This document shows, piece after piece, positions 28,337-37,233 of a stretch of 64,000 bases of DNA. Source of the DNA: Candidatus Dechloromonas phosphorivorans (GTDB lineage Bacteria; Pseudomonadota; Gammaproteobacteria; Burkholderiales; Rhodocyclaceae); contig JADKIP010000016.1 in the NCBI GenBank assembly GCA_016721185.1, positions 1-64,000 of the forward strand, read 5' to 3'. Every line of letters begins with the position of its first letter. Position 1 is the first letter of the stretch. Made by a program: the position numbers and the translations under genes. A model generated the notes under the pieces. The model saw nothing but the letters and a program-made list of their open reading frames with translations. It ran no database searches and was not told the origin of the DNA.

Positions 28337-29263
28337 ATGCAAGTCATCCTCGCCAACCCTCGCGGCTTCTGTGCCGGTGTCGAACGTGCGATTGCCATCG
28401 TCGAGCGTGCCCTGGAAAAATTCGGCGCACCAATCTATGTGCGACATGAAGTGGTGCACAACAAGTTCGTCTGTGACGATTTACGCGCCAAGGGGGCGGT
28501 GTTTATCGAGGAGTTGAACGAAGTGCCGGCGGGTAGCACGGTCATCTTTAGTGCTCATGGTGTGTCAAAAGCGGTGCGCGATGAAGCCGATCAGCGTGGG
28601 CTGAAGGTCTTCGATGCAACCTGTCCATTGGTGACGAAAGTGCACGTCGAGGTCGCAAAAATGCGTCACCAGGCCCGTGAAGTGGTGATGATTGGCCACA
28701 AGGGCCACCCGGAAGTCGAGGGAACGATGGGGCAGAGCGGCGACGGCATGTATCTCGTCGAGACTGAGGCGGACGTCAGGGAACTCAAGGTCAACTCGCC
28801 TGCTCGGCTCTCCTTTGTTACCCAGACGACACTTTCGGTTGACGATGCAACCGTGGTTATCGCTGCGTTGCAGGCACAGTTTCCGGAAGTTCAGGGGCCA
28901 AAGAAAGATGATATTTGTTATGCGACACAGAATCGGCAGGATGCTGTCAAGGCGCTAGCCGAGCAGTGTGATCTGGTGATTGTCGTGGGTAGCCCGAATA
29001 GTTCGAACTCCCGTCGGCTGAAAGAGGTTGCCCTGGCTCGCGGGGTCGATGCCTACCTGATTGACGGGGCCGATGAAATCGAAACGAGTTGGCTCACTGG
29101 CAAGCGTAAGGTGGGCGTTACTGCGGGTGCTTCAGCGCCCGAGATTCTGGTGCAAGAGGTGGTCGACCGTATTCAGTCGTTGGCCGGTGCGGAAGTGCAT
29201 CAATTACCCGGTGTGGAGGAGGGCGTGTCTTTCCCCTTGCCTAAAGAGTTGCAGGCCTCCTGA
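28337..29263 (+). CDS. ispH: 4-hydroxy-3-methylbut-2-enyl diphosphate reductase
   Basis: IspH (LytB) performs the last step of the MEP isoprenoid pathway, making IPP and DMAPP with a 4Fe-4S cluster. The 308-residue protein has the three cluster cysteines Cys 12 (RGFCAGVERAI), Cys 96 (DATCPLVTKVH) and Cys 194 (DDICYATQNRQ). Substrate-site histidines are in RHEVVHN and IGHKGHPEVEGT, and GSPNSSNSRRL is also diagnostic. Start ATG 28337 abuts the fkpB stop. It is the last gene of the ribF-ileS-lspA-fkpB-ispH run; no clear terminator follows. Confidence 0.96.
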   Translation: MQVILANPRGFCAGVERAIAIVERALEKFGAPIYVRHEVVHNKFVCDDLRAKGAVFIEELNEVPAGSTVIFSAHGVSKAVRDEADQRGLKVFDATCPLVTKVHVEVAKMRHQAREVVMIGHKGHPEVEGTMGQSGDGMYLVETEADVRELKVNSPARLSFVTQTTLSVDDATVVIAALQAQFPEVQGPKKDDICYATQNRQDAVKALAEQCDLVIVVGSPNSSNSRRLKEVALARGVDAYLIDGADEIETSWLTGKRKVGVTAGASAPEILVQEVVDRIQSLAGAEVHQLPGVEEGVSFPLPKELQAS

Positions 29264-29334
29264 AACGATTTCAGCTGGTTTTTAGTCATCATGGCAATGG
29301 GCTTGATTTTTGAGTCGATTCTGTTGGTCTAATG

Positions 29335-29364
29335 TTGTTGGCGATTTGGTTTTTGCTATATAAT
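29335..29364 (+). promoter_or_regulatory. Likely sigma-70 promoter of rpsT
   Basis: TTGTTG (29335-29340) and a perfect TATAAT (29359-29364) are separated by 18 bases, 34 bases before the rpsT start. Confidence 0.55.
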
Positions 29365-29398
29365 GTTTGGCTTAGGTTTTTAACTTTGGAAATTTTAC

Positions 29399-29668
29399 AT
29401 GGCCAATACCGCACAAGCACGCAAGCGCGCCCGTCAGGCTGACGGCCAGCGTTCCCATAACGCCAGCCTGCGTTCCACGCTGCGTACCGCTGTCAAGCGC
29501 GTGCGTCAGGCGATTCAAGCTGGTGACAAGGCTGCCGCTCAAGGCGTCTTCCAGCAGTCAGTCGCAGTTCTCGATCGTATCGCGGACAAAAAAATCATCC
29601 ACAAGAACAAGGCTTCTCGTACCAAGAGCCGCCTGTCTGCTCAGATCAAGGCGCTTGTTGCTGCCTGA
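29399..29668 (+). CDS. rpsT: 30S ribosomal protein S20
   Basis: S20 binds 16S rRNA early in 30S assembly. The 89-residue, very basic protein has the family pattern MANTAQARKRARQADGQR, then SLRSTLRTAVKRV, DKAAAQGVFQQSVAVLDR and a C-terminal KNKASRTKSRLSAQIKAL. It has its own promoter and is followed by a strong terminator, so it is a single-gene transcript. Confidence 0.97.
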   Translation: MANTAQARKRARQADGQRSHNASLRSTLRTAVKRVRQAIQAGDKAAAQGVFQQSVAVLDRIADKKIIHKNKASRTKSRLSAQIKALVAA

Positions 29669-29685
29669 TCTACGCGGTGATTAAA

Positions 29686-29715
29686 TAAAAATGGCGCCTT
29701 CCGGCGCCATTTTTA
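29686..29715. terminator. Strong bidirectional terminator of rpsT
   Basis: AAAAATGGCGCC (29687-29698), loop TTCC, GGCGCCATTTTT. T-runs on both strands let it also serve the convergent DUF3579 gene. Confidence 0.85.
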
Positions 29716-29753
29716 TTTGTATGTTTGGTTTGTGTTTATAAACTGGCTTTGGT

Positions 29754-30056
29754 CTATTTCTTCTTGTCCTCGATTGAGCAGACGCCATCGATAATCTGAA
29801 GGTCGTTGTCCTGTGCAAAATTCAGCATGAAACGATAAGCCATCGGTTCAATCTCGCCGAGGCGGCCGTCAACGAACACCGCTTTTTCCCCACTGTACTC
29901 ACCTGGCCCAACGTAAGGTGAGTATTTCATTTTGCGCTCGGCGCCAAATGCCGACATGACACCACAAAGCCTTTCGGCCCAGTCGCTGGGGCGAAATTTA
30001 CGTCCTTGTTTGGTTAAGCCAACAATGATAAAAGTGGTCGATTCTGTTGTTGTCAT
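29754..30056 (-). CDS. DUF3579 domain protein
   Basis: A 100-residue protein of unknown function. FIIVGLTKQGRKFRPSDWAE, RLCGVMSAFG, YSPYVGPGEY and GEIEPMAYRFMLNFAQDNDL are the conserved core of a small family (DUF3579) found mainly in betaproteobacteria, often beside arginine biosynthesis genes as here. No signal peptide or membrane segment. The parA-like gene lies upstream on the same strand, about 90 bases away. Confidence 0.8.
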   Translation of the reverse strand: MTTTESTTFIIVGLTKQGRKFRPSDWAERLCGVMSAFGAERKMKYSPYVGPGEYSGEKAVFVDGRLGEIEPMAYRFMLNFAQDNDLQIIDGVCSIEDKKK

Positions 30057-30145
30057 TGTTCTACTCTGCGTTTGCGGGCGTTGCGACCTTTGGTAAAAGT
30101 ATTCTAGCAGAAGCGCTCACGGTTGCCATAATTATGACCGAGGTG

Positions 30146-30952
30146 TCATTTTTCGAGATTGCTGCGGTCGACTTCCTGGGTGGATGAAATACGCAGGTCG
30201 TCGCGCTCGACAAGTTCTTGCATGAGTTTCTTGTAATCATGTGCGCCAGAGCTGCTGGCGTTATGGCGGAAGACGTCCTGGTTGAGCGATGGGCTTTCGG
30301 CGACCGCAACATTTTCAGAAATAACGGTTTCCAGCACGTCATCGCCATAGCGTTCGCGCAGCTTTTGGCGAACGTCATCGCTCATCCGGCGGCGGCGATC
30401 AAAACGGGTGAGCAGATAGCGGCGTTGAACACGGCGCTTCAGCACCGGCTCAAGAACCTCCAGCGTCCGCGTAATGTGATCGGCCGCCTGCAGGGAGAGG
30501 TAGTCGGTTGATACCGGGATGATCAATCGATCGCAGGCAAAGATGGCGTTGAGTGCCAAAACGCCGATGTAGGGGCAGCAGTCGATCAGGCAGGGGCGAT
30601 TCGGGTGCGTGCCGGCTTGAGCGTCGAGGCCGTGGCGCAGTTTGTTCAAAATGGCGGGGCCTTTGCCAAAGATGGAGTCGACCTTGATCAATTGCTGGTG
30701 GGCGGGGATCAGTTGCCCGACGTGTTCCCAGCTGACTTCAAGTTCATTCAGGCTGCGTAAGTCCTGATAAAACGCAAAGAGGCTGCGACCAGATTCCAAA
30801 GGGGCGCTACCGTGGATGCTTGAAAGGTGTCCCTGGGGATCGAGGTCGAGCAGTAGCGGGGTGGTGCCGGCTCGATTGATCGCTGCGCCGAGGTTGAGTG
30901 CGGTCGTCGTTTTACCGACGCCGCCTTTCTGGTTGAATATGGCAATGCGCAT
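30146..30952 (-). CDS. ParA-family ATPase without ParB partner
   Basis: 268 residues from ATG 30952. The deviant Walker A KGGVGKTTTALNLG is at residues 9-22, DLDPQGHLS follows, and LIDCCPYIGVLALNAIF is the Walker B region. VSTDYLSLQAADHI and the C-terminal half fit chromosome/plasmid partition-type or cargo-positioning ATPases. No parB or parS-like gene or repeat is nearby, so this is an orphan ParA that may position another cargo. Its C-terminal tail (SSTQEVDRSNLEK) is polar. Downstream lies DUF3579 on the same strand; the function of the pair is unknown. Confidence 0.85.
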   Translation of the reverse strand: MRIAIFNQKGGVGKTTTALNLGAAINRAGTTPLLLDLDPQGHLSSIHGSAPLESGRSLFAFYQDLRSLNELEVSWEHVGQLIPAHQQLIKVDSIFGKGPAILNKLRHGLDAQAGTHPNRPCLIDCCPYIGVLALNAIFACDRLIIPVSTDYLSLQAADHITRTLEVLEPVLKRRVQRRYLLTRFDRRRRMSDDVRQKLRERYGDDVLETVISENVAVAESPSLNQDVFRHNASSSGAHDYKKLMQELVERDDLRISSTQEVDRSNLEK

Positions 30953-31090
30953 GGTTTTGTCGTTCTATACAAGGCTCTATTTTTCACTTAACATTCAGGT
31001 TCATGCAACTCTTTCGGGTTTTGTTAACTCTTTTGAGTAGCTTTCGTTTCGGCGGCAATGGCCGCCGTTTTCGTTTTTTGGGGTTGCCTG

Positions 31091-32263
31091 ATGTCGCATA
31101 TCATGAATACCTATGCCCGGTTGCCGGTGGCTTTCAGTCACGGACAGGGTAGCCGGATTACCGATACCGAGGGTAAGGAATATCTCGATGCCCTTTCAGG
31201 GATCGCCGTTTCTACGCTGGGTCACGCCCATCCCAAACTGGTCGCGGCGATTGCTGCCCAGGCCGGACGCATGCTGCATACCTCCAATCTGTACCAGATT
31301 CGCGAGCAGGAGCAGCTTTCTGACAAGCTGGCAGCGCTCTCCGGGATGGAAGAGATTTTCTTCTGCAACTCCGGCTGCGAAGCGAATGAAGCAGCGATCA
31401 AGCTGGCTCGTTTTTACGGCCACAAGAAGGGTGTCGAGCTACCAACCATCATTGTGATGGAAAAGGCTTTTCACGGCCGGACAATGGCGACGCTTTCGGC
31501 AACGGGCAACCGCAAAGCGCAGGCGGGTTTCGAGCCGCTTGTTTCCGGTTTTGTTCGGGTTCCATATGACGATCTTGCCGCGATCAAGGCGGTTGCCGAG
31601 CACAATAAAAACATCGTTGCAGTGATGCTGGAGATTGTTCAAGGTGAAGGTGGTATCCATCTGGCCTCAATCGAATTCCAGAAGGGCTTGCGCCAGCTTT
31701 GTGATGAGCATGGCTGGCTGCTGATCTGTGACGAAGTACAGTGTGGCATGGCGCGGACTGGCAAGTGGTTTGGCTACCAGCATGCCGGCATTCAACCGGA
31801 CGTTGCCACACTAGCCAAAGGCCTCGGGTCCGGTGTGCCAATAGGTGCCTGCATGGTGAGCGGCAAGGCGGCGGGTTTGTTTGCGCCGGGCAATCACGGC
31901 TCGACCTTTGGTGGCAATCCGCTGGCATGCACTGCTGCGCTAACGACAATCGACACGATTGAGCAGGAAGGTCTGATGTCGAAGGCCGAGTGTGTCGGCG
32001 CCCACATCCGCTCCTTGATGGCAGAAGCATTGGCCGGCGCTAAAGGCCTGGTGGAGATTCGTGGGCACGGTCTGATGATCGGCATTGAACTCGATCGCCC
32101 GTGTGGCGAACTGGTTGGCAAGGCGCTGGCTGCGGGTTTGTTGATCAATGTGACGGCCGACAAGGTGATTCGCCTGTTGCCACCACTGATTTTCAGTGAA
32201 AATGACGCAAAAGAACTGGTTGACCGTATCACTCCCCTCATCAAGGAATTTTTGGCGGCCTAA
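31091..32263 (+). CDS. argD: Acetylornithine aminotransferase
   Basis: ArgD is a PLP enzyme of arginine synthesis that converts N-acetylglutamate semialdehyde to N-acetylornithine, and in many bacteria also acts in lysine synthesis. I choose ATG 31091 (MSHIMNTYARLPVAFSHGQG); an in-frame ATG at 31058 would add an unlikely hydrophobic leader. It has 390 residues. FCNSGCEANEAAIKLAR binds PLP phosphate, ICDEVQCGMARTGKWF holds the PLP-ring Asp, and TLAKGLGSGVPIG carries the Schiff-base Lys. argF starts 3 bases after the stop. Confidence 0.94.
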   Translation: MSHIMNTYARLPVAFSHGQGSRITDTEGKEYLDALSGIAVSTLGHAHPKLVAAIAAQAGRMLHTSNLYQIREQEQLSDKLAALSGMEEIFFCNSGCEANEAAIKLARFYGHKKGVELPTIIVMEKAFHGRTMATLSATGNRKAQAGFEPLVSGFVRVPYDDLAAIKAVAEHNKNIVAVMLEIVQGEGGIHLASIEFQKGLRQLCDEHGWLLICDEVQCGMARTGKWFGYQHAGIQPDVATLAKGLGSGVPIGACMVSGKAAGLFAPGNHGSTFGGNPLACTAALTTIDTIEQEGLMSKAECVGAHIRSLMAEALAGAKGLVEIRGHGLMIGIELDRPCGELVGKALAAGLLINVTADKVIRLLPPLIFSENDAKELVDRITPLIKEFLAA

Positions 32264-32266
32264 ATT

Positions 32267-33187
32267 ATGCCGATTAAACACTTTCTGCAGTTCAAGGATT
32301 TCACGCGTGAAGAGTTCGAGTATGTTTTCGAGCGCACGCGCTGGATCAAGAATCAGTTCAAGTCTTACCAGAAATACTGGCCGCTGAGCGACCGCACGCT
32401 GGTGATGATTTTTGAGAAAGCCAGCACGCGGACGCGTCTGTCTTTTGAGGCTGGGATGCATCAGTTGGGCGGCTCGGCGATTTATCTGAATACGCGCGAC
32501 TCCCAGCTTGGGCGCGGCGAGCCGGTGGAGGATGCGGCGCAGGTAATTTCGCGGATGAGCGACATCGTGATGATCCGGACATTCGAGCAGGACATCATCG
32601 AGCGTTTTGCTGCCAACTCCCGCGTGCCGGTGATCAACGGACTGACCAATGAATATCACCCGTGTCAGATACTTGCCGATATCTTCACCTACATTGAACA
32701 TCGCGGTTGTATTCAGGGCAAAACAGTGGCTTGGGTCGGCGATGCCAACAATATGTGCAATACCTGGTTGCAGGCAGCACAGGTGCTGGACTTCAAGGTT
32801 CATGTCTCGACCCCGCCGGGCTATGAACTGCAGCCTGAATTGATTGAAGGCGTTGACGCTGCTCATTTCAAGATTTTTGCCGATCCGATGGATGCTTGCC
32901 GCGGTGCCGATCTGGTCACTACCGATGTCTGGACCTCGATGGGTTTCGAGGCCGAGAACGAAGCGCGAATCAAGGCGTTTGCCGACTGGTGTGTTGATGC
33001 AGAAATGATGCACGTCGCTAATCCGCAGGCGCTCTTCATGCATTGCCTGCCAGCGCATCGTGATGAAGAAGTGACGGCCGAAGTCATTGATGGTCCGCAA
33101 TCCGTGGTCTGGGACGAAGCCGAGAATCGGCTACATGTGCAAAAAGCATTGATGGAATATTTGCTGTTGGGCCGGATTAACGGCTAA
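32267..33187 (+). CDS. argF: Ornithine carbamoyltransferase
   Basis: ArgF joins ornithine and carbamoyl phosphate to give citrulline. The 306-residue protein shows the carbamoyl-phosphate motif STRTR at 53-57, the HPCQ motif at 131-134, WVGDANNMCNTW, and the ornithine-side MHCLPAHRDEEVT. It starts 3 bases after argD and argG follows after about 33 bases, giving an argD-argF-argG operon. Confidence 0.96.
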   Translation: MPIKHFLQFKDFTREEFEYVFERTRWIKNQFKSYQKYWPLSDRTLVMIFEKASTRTRLSFEAGMHQLGGSAIYLNTRDSQLGRGEPVEDAAQVISRMSDIVMIRTFEQDIIERFAANSRVPVINGLTNEYHPCQILADIFTYIEHRGCIQGKTVAWVGDANNMCNTWLQAAQVLDFKVHVSTPPGYELQPELIEGVDAAHFKIFADPMDACRGADLVTTDVWTSMGFEAENEARIKAFADWCVDAEMMHVANPQALFMHCLPAHRDEEVTAEVIDGPQSVVWDEAENRLHVQKALMEYLLLGRING

Positions 33188-33220
33188 ACGGTTGAGTTGA
33201 AACGAAACAAGGGAACAGAA

Positions 33221-34456
33221 ATGAGCGACGTCAAAAAAGTAGTATTGGCCTATTCCGGTGGTCTCGATACCTCCGTCATCCTCAAGTGGTTGCAGGATAC
33301 TTACCAGTGCGAAGTGGTGACTTTCACCGCCGACCTTGGCCAGGGCGAAGAACTGGAACCGGCCCGCGCCAAGGCGCTGCAGTTCGGTATCAAGCCGGAA
33401 AATATCTTCATTGATGACCTGCGCGAAGAGTTTGTGCGTGATTTTGTCTTCCCGATGTTCCGCTGCAACACCGTCTATGAAGGCGAATACCTGCTGGGTA
33501 CGTCGATTGCCCGGCCGCTGATTGCCAAGCGTTTGATCGATATCGTCAATGCAACCGGCGCTGATGCCATTTCGCATGGCGCCACTGGTAAGGGCAACGA
33601 CCAGGTTCGTTTCGAGCTTGGCGCCTACGCGCTCAAGCCGGGTATCAAGGTCATCGCACCGTGGCGCGAGTGGGATCTGCTCTCCCGTGAAAAGCTGATG
33701 GCTTATGCCGAAAAGCATGGCATTCCAGTCGACATGAAGCACAAGCAAGGTGGTTCGCCGTATTCGATGGACGCTAACCTGCTGCATATTTCTTTTGAAG
33801 GCCGTCACCTGGAGAATCCGGCGGCGGAGGCGGAAGAGTCGATGTGGCGGTGGACGGTTTCCCCGGAAGCGGCGCCTGATCAGGCAGAGTATCTTGATAT
33901 TGAATACGCCAAGGGCGATATCGTCGGCCTGAACGGTGCACGCATGTCACCGGCCGAAGTGCTTGCCAAGCTCAATCAATTGGGCGGCAAGCACGGCATC
34001 GGCCGTCTTGATCTGGTCGAGAACCGTTATGTCGGCATGAAGTCACGTGGTTGCTACGAAACCCCAGGCGGCACGATCATGCTGCGGGCTCACCGCGCCA
34101 TCGAATCGGTTTGCCTGGATCGTGAAGTCGCCCATTTGAAGGATGACCTGATGCCGCGTTACGCCAGCCTGGTTTATAACGGCTATTGGTGGAGCCCGGA
34201 GCGTCAGGCGCTTCAGGTGCTGATCGACCATACGCAACAGTGCGTCAATGGCTTTGTCCGGGTTAAATTGTACAAAGGCAACGTCATTGTTGTCGGGCGT
34301 GATTCGGCGACCGACTCCCTGTTCGATCCGACCATCGCAACCTTCGAGGACGATGCTGGTGCCTACGATCAGAAAGATGCAGCCGGTTTCATCAAGCTGA
34401 ATGCGCTGCGTTTGCGCATTGCCGCCAACTTGCGCGCCAAGAACGGTCAGGCTTAA
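33221..34456 (+). CDS. argG: Argininosuccinate synthase
   Basis: ArgG condenses citrulline and aspartate using ATP. I choose ATG 33221 (MSDVKKVVLAYSGGLDTSVI), preceded by AAGGGAA; a TTG 24 bases upstream is less likely. It has 411 residues. The PP-loop AYSGGLDTS is at 10-18. EYLLGTSIARPLIAK, SHGATGKGNDQVRFE and GLNGARMSP match the family. DUF2788 starts 3 bases after the stop, so the operon probably continues. Confidence 0.96.
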   Translation: MSDVKKVVLAYSGGLDTSVILKWLQDTYQCEVVTFTADLGQGEELEPARAKALQFGIKPENIFIDDLREEFVRDFVFPMFRCNTVYEGEYLLGTSIARPLIAKRLIDIVNATGADAISHGATGKGNDQVRFELGAYALKPGIKVIAPWREWDLLSREKLMAYAEKHGIPVDMKHKQGGSPYSMDANLLHISFEGRHLENPAAEAEESMWRWTVSPEAAPDQAEYLDIEYAKGDIVGLNGARMSPAEVLAKLNQLGGKHGIGRLDLVENRYVGMKSRGCYETPGGTIMLRAHRAIESVCLDREVAHLKDDLMPRYASLVYNGYWWSPERQALQVLIDHTQQCVNGFVRVKLYKGNVIVVGRDSATDSLFDPTIATFEDDAGAYDQKDAAGFIKLNALRLRIAANLRAKNGQA

Positions 34457-34459
34457 ATA

Positions 34460-34681
34460 ATGGACGGCACCCTGTTCGGTTTTACCGAGGAGCAGATTGC
34501 GGATTTTGGCGCAACCTGGGGTGTGGGTGCCTTCATTCTGTTCATGTTGTTCATCATTGGCGAGATTGCATTCAAGTCTAAAGCGGGCAAGACGGGGACA
34601 TTTGTCCTCTTCTTCGTGCTGGCTTTCGGCATGGTGGGTTTTATCGCCAAAGCGATTATTCAAAAAATCTGGGGTATGTAA
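34460..34681 (+). CDS. DUF2788 small membrane protein
   Basis: 73 residues. MDGTLFGFTEEQIADFGATW is followed by a membrane segment at about 22-37, a short polar loop KSKAGKTGT, and a second membrane segment at about 48-66. FTEEQIADFG and the KSKAGKTGTF loop are typical of the DUF2788 family, whose role is unknown. It lies between argG and ppnP with 3-base and 0-base gaps. Confidence 0.75.
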   Translation: MDGTLFGFTEEQIADFGATWGVGAFILFMLFIIGEIAFKSKAGKTGTFVLFFVLAFGMVGFIAKAIIQKIWGM

Positions 34682-34993
34682 ATGTCGCAATACGACAAGG
34701 TTTCGGTAGTTAAAAAAGCCAACGTTTATTTCGATGGCAAATGTGTCAGCCATACCGTGGTGCTGGCTGATGGCACCAAGAAAACGGTTGGCGTGATCTT
34801 GCCGGCGAGCCTGACTTTCAACACCGGCGCGCCGGAAATCATGGAAGGCGTGGGCGGTTCGTGCCGTGTCAAGCTGAAAGGCGAGAGCGACTGGAAAGCT
34901 TATGGCGAAGGTCAGTCCTTCAATGTGCCGGGGAACTCGAGCTTTGAAATCGCCTGTGATGAGCCGTATCACTACGTCTGTCATTTTGAGTAA
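34682..34993 (+). CDS. ppnP: Pyrimidine/purine nucleoside phosphorylase
   Basis: A 103-residue single-domain cupin of the PpnP (YaiE, DUF1255) family, which phosphorolyses several nucleosides. VVKKANVYFDGKCVSHTVV, DGTKKTVGVILPASLTFNT and GAPEIMEGVGGSCRVKL followed by FNVPGNSSFEI are diagnostic. Start ATG abuts the DUF2788 stop; yajQ follows 5 bases after its own stop. Confidence 0.92.
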   Translation: MSQYDKVSVVKKANVYFDGKCVSHTVVLADGTKKTVGVILPASLTFNTGAPEIMEGVGGSCRVKLKGESDWKAYGEGQSFNVPGNSSFEIACDEPYHYVCHFE

Positions 34994-34998
34994 GCGCC

Positions 34999-35493
34999 AT
35001 GCCGACTTTTGATTTCACCTCCGAAGTTGACATGGTGGCGATGAAGAATGCGGTCGATGTTGTAGCGCGCCAGGTTGATAATCGCTATGACTTCAAGGGA
35101 ACATCGGCCAAGCTTGAGTTGAATGAGAAGGACAAGATCATCACGCTCTATGGTGATTCCGACTTCCACCTCGACCAGATCAAGGACCTTCTTTTTCCGG
35201 CTATGGAAAAGAAGGAGAAGGAGAGCGTCAAGCGCCTGGATCATCAGACGATCCAGAAAATCTCCGGTAACAAGGTCAAGCAGGAGTTGAAGATCAAGGA
35301 CGGTATTGAGTCCGATCTGGCCAAGAAAATCGTCAAACTGATCAAGGATGGCAAGCTCAAGGTTCAGGCTTCGATTCAAGGCGACGAAGTTCGAGTGCAG
35401 GGTGCCAAGCGCGACGATTTGCAAGCCTGCATTGCCCTCGTCACCAAATCGATTACCGATTTCCCGATCAAGTACGGAAACTTCCGCGACTGA
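34999..35493 (+). CDS. yajQ: YajQ family protein (DUF520), cyclic di-GMP binding
   Basis: A 164-residue protein with two ferredoxin-like halves. MPTFDFTSEVDMVAMKNAVD, NRYDFKGTSAKLEL, IQKISGNKVKQELKIKDGI and VQGAKRDDLQACI are the family signature. Members have been shown to bind c-di-GMP and affect transcription or virulence in some bacteria; the function here is inferred. It closes the arg-ppnP-yajQ gene run. Confidence 0.93.
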   Translation: MPTFDFTSEVDMVAMKNAVDVVARQVDNRYDFKGTSAKLELNEKDKIITLYGDSDFHLDQIKDLLFPAMEKKEKESVKRLDHQTIQKISGNKVKQELKIKDGIESDLAKKIVKLIKDGKLKVQASIQGDEVRVQGAKRDDLQACIALVTKSITDFPIKYGNFRD

Positions 35494-35544
35494 GCGGATT
35501 TTGTGGTCTCTAAAGTGATTGCTGCGGTCAACCCGCAACAAGGC

Positions 35545-35576
35545 AAAAAAATGGGCAGCTTGGCTGCCCATTTTTA
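35545..35576 (+). terminator. Rho-independent terminator of the arg-yajQ run
   Basis: AAAATGGGCAGC, loop TTG, GCTGCCCATTTTT, with A- and T-runs at both sides. It also faces the convergent amidotransferase gene. Confidence 0.85.
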
Positions 35577-35592
35577 TTTCAGGTGACGCTTT

Positions 35593-36306
35593 TTAGCGCC
35601 GTAATCCCCTGATCCATACAGCGTAAAGCTGTTCGGAAAGCTGACGCATGGCAGGCAGGCCTGTGGCGATTTCCTGCAGCATGGTTCCCGGTGTCTGCAC
35701 GCTGGGGTGATCAGCTGCCGCAACAACTTCGTCAGCCCACTGCTCGCTCCAGGTGGCGATCATCTCCGGCGTCATTTCGACATGGCATTGCATGCCGAGG
35801 TGTGGGCCAATGACAAACATCTGGTTGGCGCAGTAAGCATTGCCTAGAAGCCGGGTGGCACCGGATGGAATGCTGAAGGTTTCGCCATGCCACTGAAAAA
35901 CAGTGTTGTTTTTGCCCGTCAACTCGCCCAGCCAGTGTTTGGCAAGCGCATCGTTTTCGCTGGACGCGTTGCTCCAGCCAATTTCTTTGACCGGGTTGCG
36001 GGTGACCTCGCCGCCCAGCGCCTTGCTCATCAATTGTCCACCCAGGCAGTGACCAATCACGGGAATATTTTTCGCTCCGGCGTCGCGGATCAGTGCGCAG
36101 ACTGCATCGATCCACGGTAGCGGATCGTTGACACTCATCGGGCCACCCATGAAGCAGAGGCCGGAGAAGTCATCAGCCGTTGCCGGGACGTTTTCACCTT
36201 CGTCGATGGCGATCAGCTTCCACGGAATCCCTTGCTGCTCAAGGAATATGGCAAAATAGCCTGGACCTTCAGTAGGGGAGTGGCGAAAGATGGCGACTGG
36301 TTGCAT
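35593..36306 (-). CDS. Class I glutamine amidotransferase-like protein
   Basis: 237 residues from ATG 36306 (MQPVAIFRHSPTEGPGYFAI). The nucleophile elbow IGHCLGGQLM puts Cys 87 in place, and QCHVEMTPE gives His 175 and Glu 177, completing the Cys-His-Glu triad. GLCFMGGPMSVND forms the oxyanion strand. No synthetase domain is attached, so it is one of the stand-alone GATase1 proteins (GMP-synthase-like), which can hydrolyse gamma-glutamyl compounds. The start is 3 bases from the divergent protease start at 36310. Confidence 0.85.
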   Translation of the reverse strand: MQPVAIFRHSPTEGPGYFAIFLEQQGIPWKLIAIDEGENVPATADDFSGLCFMGGPMSVNDPLPWIDAVCALIRDAGAKNIPVIGHCLGGQLMSKALGGEVTRNPVKEIGWSNASSENDALAKHWLGELTGKNNTVFQWHGETFSIPSGATRLLGNAYCANQMFVIGPHLGMQCHVEMTPEMIATWSEQWADEVVAAADHPSVQTPGTMLQEIATGLPAMRQLSEQLYAVWIRGLRR

Positions 36307-36309
36307 GGC

Positions 36310-36966
36310 ATGGACAATGGTGAAAAAGTGAAACATCATTTTACGCTGTTCGCCGCGGTGATTTGCCTCTTTTCCGTTGGCTCGGCTGCTCAGGATGTGG
36401 GTCTGGCCGGCGTCATGGGGAGCAAGGCGATGTTGATGCTTAATGGCGGCGAACCGAAATCAGTCGCTGTCGGTCAAGTGCTGGATGGCGTCAAGGTGAT
36501 TTCGGTGCAGGGTGATCAAGTCGTGATCGAAATTGCTGGCAAGAAGCGCTCACTGCGTGTGGGTCAGCATGCCATCGGCGCTCCTTCCAGCGATGCCTCC
36601 GGCAAAATTGTGATGGCTGCCGATACGCGCGGACACTTTTATACAAATGGAAGCGTCAATGGCAACTCGGTTCGCTTTTTGGTCGATACTGGGGCGACAA
36701 TGATTTCTCTCGGCGCAGCAGATGCGCGCCGGATGGGTCTGGATTTCAACGGAGGCCAAAAGGGAATGTCGCAGACGGCCAATGGCCAGACAATGGTCAG
36801 CAAAATTCAACTCGATACGGTGCGGATTGGCGATGTGACGCTGCACAATGTCGACGCACTGATTCATCAGACCGACATGCCCGTCGCCTTGCTGGGCATG
36901 AGTTTTCTAAACCGCATGGACATGCAGCGAGATGGCAATACCATGACGCTCAAAAAACGATTCTAG
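36310..36966 (+). CDS. Retropepsin-like aspartic protease, exported or membrane-anchored
   Basis: 218 residues from ATG 36310; a GTG at 36328 is an alternative. The hydrophobic stretch FTLFAAVICLFSVGSAAQ at about 11-28 is a signal peptide or anchor. The catalytic retropepsin motif FLVDTGATMISLG holds DTG at 126-128. The C-terminal LLGMSFLNRM matches the second family motif, and TRGHFYTNGSVNG precedes the flap. It belongs to the bacterial TIGR02281-like clan AA proteases, with one motif per chain and hence an expected dimer. Downstream genes follow closely. Confidence 0.85.
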   Translation: MDNGEKVKHHFTLFAAVICLFSVGSAAQDVGLAGVMGSKAMLMLNGGEPKSVAVGQVLDGVKVISVQGDQVVIEIAGKKRSLRVGQHAIGAPSSDASGKIVMAADTRGHFYTNGSVNGNSVRFLVDTGATMISLGAADARRMGLDFNGGQKGMSQTANGQTMVSKIQLDTVRIGDVTLHNVDALIHQTDMPVALLGMSFLNRMDMQRDGNTMTLKKRF

Positions 36967-36975
36967 GAGATAAAA

Positions 36976-37233
36976 ATGCCGCACAACGGACAAGAAGCAG
37001 CGCTACTGCGCCGAGAGTTGGAAATGCTGATGAGCGAGCGGCAAGCCATTTTGCGCGTGGTCGGCGCCGCCACTGCGCTGATTGCCTCGCTGGACAGCAA
37101 ACGTCTGCCGGTGGGGGCGGTTGAGGCGGCCGACATGGTCGCCACGTCGATCAACTATTTGTCCGAGGAAACGCTGCAGGACGCACTTGCTGCGGTCCAC
37201 GCCGAAATTGAGGAGGATTCCCCGGCGGCATGA
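36976..37233 (+). CDS. Small helical protein, function unknown
   Basis: 85 residues from ATG 36976, with a good AGGAGAT ribosome binding site. The sequence is mostly helical and coiled-coil-like (LLRRELEMLMSERQAIL, VEAADMVATSINYL, LQDALAAVHAEIEED). I recognise no family. Its stop overlaps the Nudix start (ATGA), so it is coupled to that gene. Confidence 0.65.
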   Translation: MPHNGQEAALLRRELEMLMSERQAILRVVGAATALIASLDSKRLPVGAVEAADMVATSINYLSEETLQDALAAVHAEIEEDSPAA